Source of the DNA: an uncultured Alphaproteobacteria bacterium | GTDB lineage: Bacteria; Pseudomonadota; Alphaproteobacteria; RF32; CAG-239 | DNA length: 64,000 nt | Direction: 5' to 3' | Assembly (NCBI GenBank): GCA_934254675.1 | Contig: CAKQLP010000004.1 | Coordinates: 62,001-126,000, forward strand | Part shown: positions 43,300 to 51,340 of the stretch, in pieces | Layout of the letters: every line of letters starts with the position of its first letter | How positions within the stretch are numbered: position 1 is the stretch's first letter | Notes under the pieces: model-generated | Seen by the model: only the letters and a program-made list of their open reading frames with translations | Told to the model about the DNA's origin: nothing | The model's database searches: none | Program-made: the position numbers and the translations under genes

Positions 43300-43480
43300 G
43301 CATTAAATGCAGGGCGTCAGAAACCCTTTTCAATAGGAGTCATTGCATAGTGACTTGATTTATATGCCGATTTCTGCTTAGAGCGGATGTCGGCTAAATA
43401 AGGTTATGTGCTGAATAAGCCGAGCCGTTTCCTATTGTACGGTTTCTGAACATCCGCCCGCTTTTTTTACAGCGGGTTTT
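43300..43480 (+). ncRNA. Structured non-coding RNA candidate with its own terminator
   Basis: No ORF of note. Three nested stems close the molecule: GGGCG (43312-43316) with CGCCC (43455-43459), TCAGAAACC (43317-43325) with GGTTTCTGA (43441-43449), and CAATAGGA (43331-43338) with TCCTATTG (43430-43437). The enclosed 90 bases can form local hairpins, among them AGTCA/TGACT and GCCGA/TCGGC. A terminator follows at once. The long closing stem with a large interior resembles 6S RNA in outline, but I cannot match the sequence. A cis-regulatory leader of the prepilin gene is the alternative. Confidence 0.65.
43457..43480 (+). terminator. Terminator of the structured RNA, overlapping its closing stem
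   Basis: CCCGC (43457-43461) pairs with GCGGG (43472-43476) and is followed by TTTTG and more T's. Its left arm shares three bases with the closing stem of the RNA, so the two pairings compete. Confidence 0.75.
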
Positions 43481-43509
43481 GTTTTTATATAAAAACGGAG
43501 TTTAGAAAT

Positions 43510-44358
43510 ATGCATAAGAATTCTTTACGTACAGTCATTATGGGGTGCACTTTTCCTGTTATTTTCAACCACCTTTTAAATGTCATTCTCGGATTTATTC
43601 CGAGAATCCATTCAAAACACTCTTTTTTGGATACTCGGAACAGACTGTTCGTCACGACCGAGTATGATATTGAAGTGGTGAGAAGTGTTGGTACATCTGA
43701 AAATGACAATCTTGTTGCACAGTGCGGTCGTTCTATGATTGAAATGCTCGGCGTGCTGGCTGTCGTTGGTGTATTGAGTGTTGGCGGTATTGCCGGATAT
43801 TCAAAAGCGGTGCGAATGTATAAATCTAATATTCAGAAAAGAATGATTTCAAGTATGGTAGCCAATATGATAAATATACGCGATAAATTGGATAGCAAAT
43901 CACAAGAATTGGAAAATATAACTTATATATTTGAAGCAATGAGTGACATTCCGGAAGGGCTTACTTATAAAAATAATTATTTATATGACACGGAAGGTAA
44001 TGAAATTTATATAAATTATGGGGTAGGTGTTTGGAATAATCAAGATGGATCGCAAGGAAAACAATTTGTTTATGGATTTCGTTTTAACTATATTTCATCA
44101 GCATCTATTATTTTACCATCTGCAGAAGATTTTTGTTTAAATGCACTACAAGTTATAAAAGAACATTATATGAAAGATTTTTATTCTTTTAAGGTTGAAT
44201 ATAGTGATTCATTATCTTGGGACAAAAGAAAACAGGATGTTTTATATAATAAAAACGCATTATCCAGCGCTAATTTAACTGATATTTATAAGAAATGTAA
44301 AATCACCTTTAATGAAAAAGGAAGTGTTCGTTTTTCATTAATGCTAAATCCTTATTAA
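43510..44358 (+). CDS. Type IV prepilin-like protein 1 with a repeat-derived leader
   Basis: The 282-residue product contains a class III prepilin signal, QCG|RSMIEMLGVLAVVGVLS, with cleavage after Gly and Glu at mature position 5. A hydrophobic helix (GGIAGYSKAVRMYK follows) and a C-terminal globular domain with no recognised fold complete it. The leader before the Gly is unusually long, about 78 residues. It includes a translated palindromic module (VILGFIPRIHSKHSFLDTR). ACGGAG lies ten bases before the chosen ATG; a shorter leader starting at an internal codon is possible. It resembles prepilin 2 at 52861-54035. Pilus, pseudopilus or competence use is not known; no pilus assembly gene is in the window. 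Confidence 0.8.
   Translation: MHKNSLRTVIMGCTFPVIFNHLLNVILGFIPRIHSKHSFLDTRNRLFVTTEYDIEVVRSVGTSENDNLVAQCGRSMIEMLGVLAVVGVLSVGGIAGYSKAVRMYKSNIQKRMISSMVANMINIRDKLDSKSQELENITYIFEAMSDIPEGLTYKNNYLYDTEGNEIYINYGVGVWNNQDGSQGKQFVYGFRFNYISSASIILPSAEDFCLNALQVIKEHYMKDFYSFKVEYSDSLSWDKRKQDVLYNKNALSSANLTDIYKKCKITFNEKGSVRFSLMLNPY
43581..43667 (+). repeat. Palindromic module, copy C, inside the prepilin 1 leader
   Basis: An ATTCTCGGA/TCCGAGAAT stem-loop (43585-43607) is followed by an ATACTCGG/CCGAGTAT stem (43631-43665). The same pair is found at 30320-30388 and, inverted, at 53782-53850. Here it is read in frame as part of the prepilin leader. Confidence 0.8.
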
Positions 44359-44394
44359 AAAACTCCCCGCTAAGTTAATAACGGGGAGTTTTTT
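44357..44394. terminator. Bidirectional terminator between prepilin 1 and ppdK
   Basis: AAAAAACTCCCCG pairs with CGGGGAGTTTTTT across an 11-12-base loop. T-runs occur on both strands, serving the convergent prepilin and ppdK genes. Confidence 0.9.
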
Positions 44395-44412
44395 GTAGTC
44401 AATCTCTAAAGA

Positions 44413-47091
44413 TTAAGCAGCTTTCTTTTCTGCGTGGTCTTTTTGAGTTTTACCATATTTGATAGCAGCTTGAGCTGCGGCCAAACGAGCTACCGGTACA
44501 CGGAACGGTGAGCAAGACACATAGTCTAAACCGCACTGTTGGAAGAACTCGATGGATTTAGGGTCACCACCATGTTCACCGCAAACGCCCAACAACAAGT
44601 CTGGGTTAGTTTGACGACCGCATTCGCAAGCGCGTTTAACCAATTTACCAACACCATCAACATCAATAGAAGCAAACGGATCTGCAACATAAATGCCTTT
44701 AGCGCGATAGCAATCCAAGATGGCACCGGTATCGTCACGGCTCATACCCAAAGTTGTTTGAGTCAAGTCGTTTGTACCAAAACCAAAGAATGCAGCAGAA
44801 GCGGCAATTTCTTCAGCCATCAAAGCGGCTCTTGGCAATTCAATCATTGTACCAACTTCATATTCAATAGATTTGCCTTTTTCAGCAAACAAAGCTTGAG
44901 CAGTTGTATCAATGATGTTTTTAACAATATCCAATTCTTTCTTAGAACCAACCAATGGAACTTCGATTTCAGGCATAACATTAACGCCTTCTTTACGGCA
45001 TTCCATAGCAGCTTCCAAGATAGCGCGAGTTTGCATTTCGCAGATTTCCGGATAAGTAATTGGCAAACGGCAACCACGATGACCCAACATAGGGTTCATT
45101 TCGTGCAAAGAGTTAGCGCGGTTTTTAACTTCGGCTAAAGTTTTGCCCATTTTATCAGCCAATTCCTGCATTTCTGCATCTGTGTGAGGCAAAAATTCAT
45201 GGAGCGGTGGATCCAACAAACGAATAACTACAGGGAAACCATTCATGGTTCTGTACAATTCTTTGAAGTCTTCTTTTTGATATGGCAACAATTTAGCCAA
45301 AGCAGCACGGCGGCCGGCTTCGTCATCAGACAAAATCATTGTGCGCATATCAGAAATTCTTTTAGCGTCAAAGAACATGTGTTCAGTACGAGCCAAACCA
45401 ATACCTTCGGCACCAAATGCCAAAGCTTGTTTCGCATCAGCCGGAGTTTCTGCGTTGGCGCGAACGTGCATTGTGCGGATTTCATCAACCCAACCCATAA
45501 ATGTACCGAAGTTACCGGTCATAGATGCGCTGACAGTTGGAATTTCACCTTCAATGATTTGACCTTTAGCACCATCCAAAGATACCCAATCGCCTTCTTT
45601 AATTACAACGCCGGATTTTGTTGACATTGTTTTAGTTTTGTAGTCGATGGTGATATCTGTTGAACCGGATACGCAAGGAGTACCCATACCACGAGCAACC
45701 ACAGCAGCGTGAGAAGTCATACCGCCGCGAGCAGTGATCACACCTTGAGAAGCGTGCATACCACCAATATCTTCCGGAGAAGTTTCGTTACGGATAAGGA
45801 TAACTTTTTCACCTTTAGCGGCCCAAGCTTCTGCATCTTCAGCGCAGAATACGGCACGACCAACAGCGGCACCAGGAGAAGCCGGCAAACCATTAGCAAT
45901 TACTTTTTTGTTGGCTTTAGGGTCCAACATTGGGTGCAACAATTGGTCTAATTGGTCAGCACCAACGCGCATGATAGCTTCTTCTTTAGTCAACAAACCT
46001 TCGTTAACCATTTCAACAGCCATTCTTACAGCAGCGGCGGCAGTTCTTTTACCATTACGGCATTGCAACATCCACAATTTTTTGTGTTCAATGGTGAATT
46101 CCATATCTTGCATATCTTTGTAGTGTGCTTCCAAAGCGTTGCGAACATCTACAAGTTGTTGATACAAATCTGGCCACAATTCTTCCAAAGAGTTGCCTTT
46201 GCCTTCAGAACCCATAGGTTGCGGAGTACGAATACCAGCCACAACGTCTTCACCTTGAGCGTTGATTAAGTATTCACCATAATATCTGTTTTCACCGGTT
46301 GCAGGGTCACGAGAGAAGCATACACCGGTTGCAGAATCATCGCCGGCATTACCGAACACCATGGTTTGAACGTTACAAGCTGTACCCCAATCACCAGGGA
46401 TGTTGTTCAATTTACGATAGGTGATGGCGCGGGCTGCGTTCCAAGAACCAAATACGGCACCGATACCAAGCCACAATTGTTCCCAAGGGTCTTGTGGAAC
46501 AACTTTACCCAATTTTTTACCAATTTCTTTGTATTCGTTTACCAATTCTTTCAAGTCATCGGTTGTCATATCTGTATCAGATTTATAACCTTTGGCTTTT
46601 TTCATAGCTTCAAGAGCGCCTTCATATTCATCAAGGTCTGCGCCCAAAACTACATCAGAGAACATTTGGATAAAACGACGATAAGAATCATAAGCGAATC
46701 TTTCATTACCAGAAACTTTAGCCAAACCTTTAACGCTTTCATCGTTCAAACCAAGGTTCAAAACGGTGTCCATCATACCAGGCATAGAAATTCTTGCGCC
46801 GGAACGAACAGAGAACAACAGCGGATTTTCAGGATCGGCAAATTTTTTACCCATAATGGCTTCAACGCCGGCAACAGCTGCTTTAACTTGGTCTTTCAAG
46901 TCAGCAGGATATGTGTTGTTGTTTGCATAGTAATATGTGCAAACGTCTGTTGTAACGGTGAATCCAGGAGGAACAGGCAAGCCAACTTTGTTCATTTCTG
47001 CCAAGTTAGCACCTTTACCGCCCAGGAGATTACGCATGTTGGCATCGCCTTCTGCTTTGCCATTTCCAAATGTATATACCCATTTACTCAT
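44413..47091 (-). CDS. ppdK: Pyruvate, phosphate dikinase
   Basis: PPDK interconverts pyruvate, ATP and phosphate with PEP, AMP and diphosphate. The 892-residue enzyme has the N-terminal nucleotide-binding domain (LLGGKGANLAEMNKVGLPVP) and the phospho-histidine domain GGMTSHAAVVARGMGTPCVS with the catalytic His. The PEP-binding TIM barrel follows (ADPFASIDVDGVGKLV; the C-terminal CGEHGGDPKSIEFF). Length is typical. In organisms that rely on PEP it replaces pyruvate kinase or aids gluconeogenesis. It is monocistronic with a terminator downstream. Confidence 0.97.
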   Translation of the reverse strand: MSKWVYTFGNGKAEGDANMRNLLGGKGANLAEMNKVGLPVPPGFTVTTDVCTYYYANNNTYPADLKDQVKAAVAGVEAIMGKKFADPENPLLFSVRSGARISMPGMMDTVLNLGLNDESVKGLAKVSGNERFAYDSYRRFIQMFSDVVLGADLDEYEGALEAMKKAKGYKSDTDMTTDDLKELVNEYKEIGKKLGKVVPQDPWEQLWLGIGAVFGSWNAARAITYRKLNNIPGDWGTACNVQTMVFGNAGDDSATGVCFSRDPATGENRYYGEYLINAQGEDVVAGIRTPQPMGSEGKGNSLEELWPDLYQQLVDVRNALEAHYKDMQDMEFTIEHKKLWMLQCRNGKRTAAAAVRMAVEMVNEGLLTKEEAIMRVGADQLDQLLHPMLDPKANKKVIANGLPASPGAAVGRAVFCAEDAEAWAAKGEKVILIRNETSPEDIGGMHASQGVITARGGMTSHAAVVARGMGTPCVSGSTDITIDYKTKTMSTKSGVVIKEGDWVSLDGAKGQIIEGEIPTVSASMTGNFGTFMGWVDEIRTMHVRANAETPADAKQALAFGAEGIGLARTEHMFFDAKRISDMRTMILSDDEAGRRAALAKLLPYQKEDFKELYRTMNGFPVVIRLLDPPLHEFLPHTDAEMQELADKMGKTLAEVKNRANSLHEMNPMLGHRGCRLPITYPEICEMQTRAILEAAMECRKEGVNVMPEIEVPLVGSKKELDIVKNIIDTTAQALFAEKGKSIEYEVGTMIELPRAALMAEEIAASAAFFGFGTNDLTQTTLGMSRDDTGAILDCYRAKGIYVADPFASIDVDGVGKLVKRACECGRQTNPDLLLGVCGEHGGDPKSIEFFQQCGLDYVSCSPFRVPVARLAAAQAAIKYGKTQKDHAEKKAA

Positions 47092-47277
47092 GGTTATTTA
47101 AGCTCCTATTAGCTATTTTGTTAAAACGAAGTTACAGTCCGCAAGCGAGCCATAACTAAAATTAAAAAAACTTCAATTTGCCTTGAATGTATAACACAAA
47201 ATGTCAGACTTCAAGCAAAATATCACATTTTTTGGGAAAAAAATATGGACATAATTGCTTATTTTTACGCAAAAATA

Positions 47278-47308
47278 AAAAGGTTGTCTAAATTTAAACA
47301 ACCTTTTC
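47278..47308 (-). terminator. Terminator downstream of carD
   Basis: AAAAGGTTGT and ACAACCTTTT form a 10-bp stem with a 9-10-base loop and T-rich tail on the minus strand. Confidence 0.8.
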
Positions 47309-47330
47309 AAAATACTCTTTTATATGAAAA

Positions 47331-47837
47331 TTATTTTGCTAAAATATCCAATAATTTTTTATTGGCTTCTTCCATGGTGCAATTGCTGTAAATAGATACT
47401 TCGCTGGCCAAGCGATTAACGGCTTGTTCATAAATTTGACGTTCGCTGTAAGACTGCTCAGCAATATTTTCATTGCGGTATAAATCACGAATAACTTCAG
47501 CAATAGCCACTGGATTTCCTGAATTTATTTTATTTTCATATTCTTGGGCGCGACGCGACCACATAATTTTACGAACTTTTGCTTTGCCTTTAAGGGTTGC
47601 AAAAGCTTCATTCATTGTTTTTTCATCAGATATTTTGCGTAAGCCAACATTTGAGATTTTGGAAGTTGGAATACGGAGAGTCATTTTATCCTTGTCAAAA
47701 TTTACCACCAGAAGCTCAAGTTCGGAACCGGCAATATTTTGTTTGGTCACGTCAGCCACTTTACCCACACCATGAGTTGGATAAACAACATATTCGCCGG
47801 CGTTGAAAGTTAGTGATGGTAATTTTTTAATACTCAT
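47331..47837 (-). CDS. CarD/CdnL-family transcription regulator
   Basis: CarD-like proteins bind RNA polymerase beta and stabilise open complexes, often at rRNA promoters. The 168-residue protein has the N-terminal RNAP-interaction domain (FNAGEYVVYPTHGVGKV). A helical C-terminal domain follows, with the conserved WSRRAQEYENKINSG and an IAEVIRDLYRN helix. The start is the ATG at 47835-47837, with GGAG spaced five bases upstream; a GTG two codons earlier is less likely. In alphaproteobacteria CdnL couples growth to nutrient supply. Confidence 0.92.
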   Translation of the reverse strand: MSIKKLPSLTFNAGEYVVYPTHGVGKVADVTKQNIAGSELELLVVNFDKDKMTLRIPTSKISNVGLRKISDEKTMNEAFATLKGKAKVRKIMWSRRAQEYENKINSGNPVAIAEVIRDLYRNENIAEQSYSERQIYEQAVNRLASEVSIYSNCTMEEANKKLLDILAK

Positions 47838-47936
47838 GTTCACTCCAGAAAAATAAAATTTATAACGAAAACAGAATAGAATATATCACATTTTTCGAGT
47901 TAAATCCAGAGCAAAAACGTTAAAAATTTAATTTTT

Positions 47937-48416
47937 TTAAAATTTTTTTATTTTTGGAAATAATTTTGTTTGTCTGAGAGCTTCGGTTAACGCAATAGAC
48001 GCTGAAACAGCCATGTTGATGGAGCGGGCTTCTGGAGACATCGGTATCAATAGTTGAGCGTCAACCAGTTGATGTATTTCTTCTGGAACACCGGCACTTT
48101 CACGTCCCATTAAAATAATATCATTCGGCTTAAATTCAAAATCTAAAAAAGAATTTTTTCCATGAGTTGTCATTAAAACCAGACGACCATATTCATCCGG
48201 ATGGTTTAAACGATAATCCATAAAATCGGCCCAACTGTTATGACGTCGGCAATTAACCAAATCTAAATAATCCATGCCGGCGCGACGCATAGCTTTTTCA
48301 TTAAAAATGAATCCGCAAGGTTCAATAATATCTATTTCAATATTTAAGCAAGCACCCAATCTTAAAAGAGTGCCAGTATTTTGAGGAATATCAGGTTGAT
48401 ATAAAGCTAAGCGCAT
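47937..48416 (-). CDS. trmL: tRNA (cytidine/uridine-34 2'-O) methyltransferase TrmL
   Basis: This SPOUT enzyme methylates the ribose of nucleotide 34 in tRNA-Leu isoacceptors. The 159-residue protein begins MRLALYQPDIPQNTGTLLRL. It shows GRESAGVPEEI and the trefoil-knot C-terminus LIPMSPEARSINMAVSASIA with the SAM-binding loop. Length is normal. It follows secB by 22 bases and is in the same transcript. Confidence 0.95.
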   Translation of the reverse strand: MRLALYQPDIPQNTGTLLRLGACLNIEIDIIEPCGFIFNEKAMRRAGMDYLDLVNCRRHNSWADFMDYRLNHPDEYGRLVLMTTHGKNSFLDFEFKPNDIILMGRESAGVPEEIHQLVDAQLLIPMSPEARSINMAVSASIALTEALRQTKLFPKIKKF

Positions 48417-48438
48417 CGTCGGTACTTTCTTTTATAAA

Positions 48439-48894
48439 TTAAGCTGATTTTTTGGCTTCTTCGGCTTCTTTGGCTTTTTTAGCATTGTAAAGAGCTACAA
48501 AGTCAACCGGACTTAATAACATAGGTGGTAAGCCGGCAGCAGACAAGCTATTGGCAATAATACTGCGGACAAACGGAAACAGTAATCGCGGCAATTCAAT
48601 ACACAAAACCGGTTCCAAATGTTCTTCCGGAACGTTTACGGAAGCAACAGCGGCATAAGATAATTCAATAATAAACAATGTCTTGCCATCTATATCAGCG
48701 TTCATTTTGGCTGTAAGCGTCACATTATAGTTTCCGTTATCCATTTTTTGATTATGCATACCCATATCAACATTGATATTTGGATTTTTATTCATTTCCT
48801 TAAATATTTCAGGCGCCAAAGGTATTTCCAAAGACATGTCTTTAATGTATTGGCTATGAATCATAATGCCTACCGGTTGTTGATTATTTTCCAT
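48439..48894 (-). CDS. secB: Protein-export chaperone SecB
   Basis: SecB holds preproteins unfolded and passes them to SecA. The 151-residue protein shows QYIKDMSLEIPLAPEIF, then GKTLFIIELSYAAVASV and the C-terminal LPRLLFPFVRSIIANSLSAA with LPPMLLSPVDF. The tail is Lys/Glu-rich. It is divergent from the tim44 gene; in alphaproteobacteria these genes are usual neighbours of dnaQ near the origin. The 127-bp gap to tim44 probably holds both promoters. Confidence 0.95.
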   Translation of the reverse strand: MENNQQPVGIMIHSQYIKDMSLEIPLAPEIFKEMNKNPNINVDMGMHNQKMDNGNYNVTLTAKMNADIDGKTLFIIELSYAAVASVNVPEEHLEPVLCIELPRLLFPFVRSIIANSLSAAGLPPMLLSPVDFVALYNAKKAKEAEEAKKSA

Positions 48895-49021
48895 TTTTTT
48901 CTCCTTAAAATTTTTAGTTTACTTAGAAATAATACGAAAAAATCTAATCGTCAAATATTTATATTGATAAAAAATTTAATTGTTTTATATTATATATGTA
49001 TATTTGAGAGGTAAAATTAAT

Positions 49022-49645
49022 ATGACTGATATCATTTTTTTGCTGATTTTAGTTGCTGCGCTAGCTATACGCTTATACAGCGTTTTTGGAAAAGGCGAAA
49101 ATAATAAAAATATTCGTATTGTTTTAAAGCCTGTTCGTAAAAATTCAGGACAAGAATTTGTTGACAATGTTGTTGAAATGTCGCAAGCGGAACAATTTAT
49201 GGAAAAAAATAAAATAATGGATGAAAAATCTTCTGACTTTAATAAAGAAATGTTTTTGAATGGCGCTCGAAAAGTTTTTGAATTGGTTTTACACGCTTTT
49301 AGCAGTGGAGATTTGTCTTCAGTAAAAGATTTGGTTAGTAAAAAAGTTTTTGATGCTTTTAATGGAACTTTAATGGAACGCAAAGAAAAAAATATGACAT
49401 CTGAGGTTGATTTTATTTGCTTTGATAAAAGCGAAGTTAAAGATGTTAAGATGTTGAAAAATAGCATTAAAGTTGTGGTCGAATTTGTAAGCGAACAAGT
49501 TAATTTATTGCGCAATGCCGAAGGTGAAGTGGTGGAAGGTGATGAAAACTTTGTGCAAAAAATCACCGATGTTTGGACTTTTGAAAGAATGTTAAATGCA
49601 AAAAATAACAATTGGGTGCTGGTTTCCACTAAAAAAACAGCTTAG
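49022..49645 (+). CDS. Tim44-like inner-membrane protein
   Basis: The 207-residue protein has an N-terminal membrane anchor (IIFLLILVAALAIRLYSVF). A Tim44/TimA-like domain from about residue 70 follows (FLNGARKVFELVLHAFSSGD, LVSKKVFDAFNGTL). Bacterial Tim44 proteins are related to the mitochondrial import motor adaptor and to MRPL45; their bacterial role is still unclear. I chose the ATG at 49022 because the anchor then sits at the N-terminus; the frame extends 14 codons upstream. It overlaps the mltA start by 50 bases. tim44-mltA-smr is a conserved order. Confidence 0.87.
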   Translation: MTDIIFLLILVAALAIRLYSVFGKGENNKNIRIVLKPVRKNSGQEFVDNVVEMSQAEQFMEKNKIMDEKSSDFNKEMFLNGARKVFELVLHAFSSGDLSSVKDLVSKKVFDAFNGTLMERKEKNMTSEVDFICFDKSEVKDVKMLKNSIKVVVEFVSEQVNLLRNAEGEVVEGDENFVQKITDVWTFERMLNAKNNNWVLVSTKKTA

Positions 49646-50804
49646 TTTTATTTTTTTAGCCGCGTTTTTATTGCTTTTAAACGGTTGTTTTCAGGAAAAA
49701 AAAGAAATTCCAACAACTGAAAAAGGTAAGGTTGTGCTGAAAAAAGCTAGTTTTTCGCAGCTAAGCGGTTGGAATTTAGATGACTTTGGAGAAGTTGTTC
49801 CGGTTTTTGCCAAAAATTGTCAAGCTGTTCTTAAAAATAAAAATACTTATATTTATAATTCGGCAATTAAAGTAAAAACGGCTGATTATAAGCGTGTATG
49901 CGAAAAGTTTAAAACAGCGGGAATAAGTAGCGGTACACAAATGAAAAAATTTATTGAAAACGAATTTGTGCCATATGCCGTGTCTGACAATGGCAATTCC
50001 GACGGTAAATTTACATCCTATTATGAAGCTGTTATTCACGCGTCTTTTGAAAAAAATTCAAAATACAGATTTCCTGTGTATGGCCGGCCAAATGATTTAA
50101 TTGAGATTAACTTAAAAGATTTTGATAATTCTTTGCCTAATACGCGTTTAGTGGGAAGAGTAGAGGGTAAAAAATTTGTTCCTTATTATAATCGCCGTGA
50201 AATAGAGCAAAATGGAGTGTCTGCACCGGTTTTGATGTGGGGTGACGATTTGGTCGATATTCACTTTATGCAAATTCAAGGCTCGGCAATTGCTGTTATG
50301 GATGACGGCTCAGAATTGAGGATTGGTTTTGCTGACAGCAATGGGCGGAAATTTAAAGGAATTGGCTCTATTTTGTTACAAAAAGGGTTAATAAAGCCGG
50401 AAGATGCTTCAATGATGAAAATTAGGGAATGGTTAAGGAAAAATCCTCAAAAAGCGGCTGAGATAATGGCAGAAAATGAACGCTTTATCTTTCAGCGTGT
50501 AGTTGATGCGGATGGTCCAGTTGGCGCAATGGGACTCTCTTTAACGGCCGGACGCAGCATGGCGGTGGATAATCAATATGTTCCTTTGGGAGCTATGTTA
50601 TGGTTGGACACCATTAATCCGGATAAAAATAAAATAGAAAAAATTGTGTTTGCGCAAGACATTGGTAGCGCAATAAAAGGTGTTGTTCGTGGCGATTATT
50701 TTTGGGGACATGGCGAGGATGCTTTGGCTCAAGCCGGACGAATGAATTCAGCGGGGAAATATTATTTGCTTGCGCCTAAATATTCTGCGCCGAAGGTAAA
50801 TTAA
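49596..50804 (+). CDS. mltA: Membrane-bound lytic murein transglycosylase A
   Basis: MltA cleaves peptidoglycan with formation of anhydro-muropeptides. The 402-residue protein begins with a lipoprotein signal (FIFLAAFLLLLNGCFQ). It has the MltA domain (LMWGDDLVDIHFMQIQGSA) and the C-terminal 3D domain (AQDIGSAIKGVVRGDYFWG, with catalytic Asp residues). The only ATG gives a start inside tim44, so the genes overlap by 50 bases. Its recycling products could be imported by the AmpG-like permease at 38930. Confidence 0.92.
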   Translation: MQKITIGCWFPLKKQLSFIFLAAFLLLLNGCFQEKKEIPTTEKGKVVLKKASFSQLSGWNLDDFGEVVPVFAKNCQAVLKNKNTYIYNSAIKVKTADYKRVCEKFKTAGISSGTQMKKFIENEFVPYAVSDNGNSDGKFTSYYEAVIHASFEKNSKYRFPVYGRPNDLIEINLKDFDNSLPNTRLVGRVEGKKFVPYYNRREIEQNGVSAPVLMWGDDLVDIHFMQIQGSAIAVMDDGSELRIGFADSNGRKFKGIGSILLQKGLIKPEDASMMKIREWLRKNPQKAAEIMAENERFIFQRVVDADGPVGAMGLSLTAGRSMAVDNQYVPLGAMLWLDTINPDKNKIEKIVFAQDIGSAIKGVVRGDYFWGHGEDALAQAGRMNSAGKYYLLAPKYSAPKVN

Positions 50805-51340
50805 TGTCTGAGCAAAAAGAAGATGAAGAATTTTGGTTTGAAACTGTTAAAGATGTTAAAAAAACAGTTTCAAGTCAGATTGTTTCACGTGAAAAAGCTT
50901 ATAAACCTGTGATAAAAGAAAAAGTCTTTTATGCCACCAAACAAGAATTTTCGACTTATTCAAAATTTTTAGATGATTTTGAAAGCGGCGGAATAGATAA
51001 ATCTACTTTACGCAAGTTTAAACGTGAAGAGTTCAGAGTGGAAGCTGTTTTGGATTTGCATGGTTTAACCGAGGACGAAGCTTTTGCTAAGGTGGATAGT
51101 TTTATTCCGCAAAGTTATGCTCTAGGTCGCCGCTGTGTGATGATTATTACCGGAAAAGGAATCCGCGCGCATCCGGATGACGATATTTTTACAGCTAAAG
51201 GCGTTTTGCGTAAACAAGTGCCGCAATGGCTGAATATGGCGAGACTTAGGGCTATGATTTTAATTTATAAACATCCTTCCGAAAAAATGGGTGGAACCGG
51301 CGCTCTTTATATCTTACTGCGTCGTAACAAGGAACTTTAG
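50804..51340 (+). CDS. Smr-domain protein
   Basis: The 178-residue protein has a charged N-terminal half and a C-terminal Smr domain (VLDLHGLTEDEAFAKVDSFI; IITGKGIRAHPD). Smr domains of bacterial standalone proteins are RNA or DNA endonuclease candidates, some acting on ribosome-bound mRNA. The N-terminal segment encodes I-V-S-R-E-K where a near-parS site lies at 50881. It shares one base with the mltA stop and converges with the zincin-like gene at 51337. Confidence 0.87.
   Translation: MSEQKEDEEFWFETVKDVKKTVSSQIVSREKAYKPVIKEKVFYATKQEFSTYSKFLDDFESGGIDKSTLRKFKREEFRVEAVLDLHGLTEDEAFAKVDSFIPQSYALGRRCVMIITGKGIRAHPDDDIFTAKGVLRKQVPQWLNMARLRAMILIYKHPSEKMGGTGALYILLRRNKEL
50881..50896. promoter_or_regulatory. 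parS-like site 4 (one mismatch) inside the Smr gene
   Basis: TGTTTCACGTGAAAAA matches the parS consensus except for one base in the right arm. It is read as V-S-R-E-K in the Smr protein, close to the VSRET of the three perfect sites. It lies about 9 kb from oriC on the side opposite the other sites. Confidence 0.7.

Noticed and set aside
44539..47112. Long plus-strand ORFs opposite ppdK
   Set aside because: They are antisense shadows of a well conserved gene with strongly biased codons.
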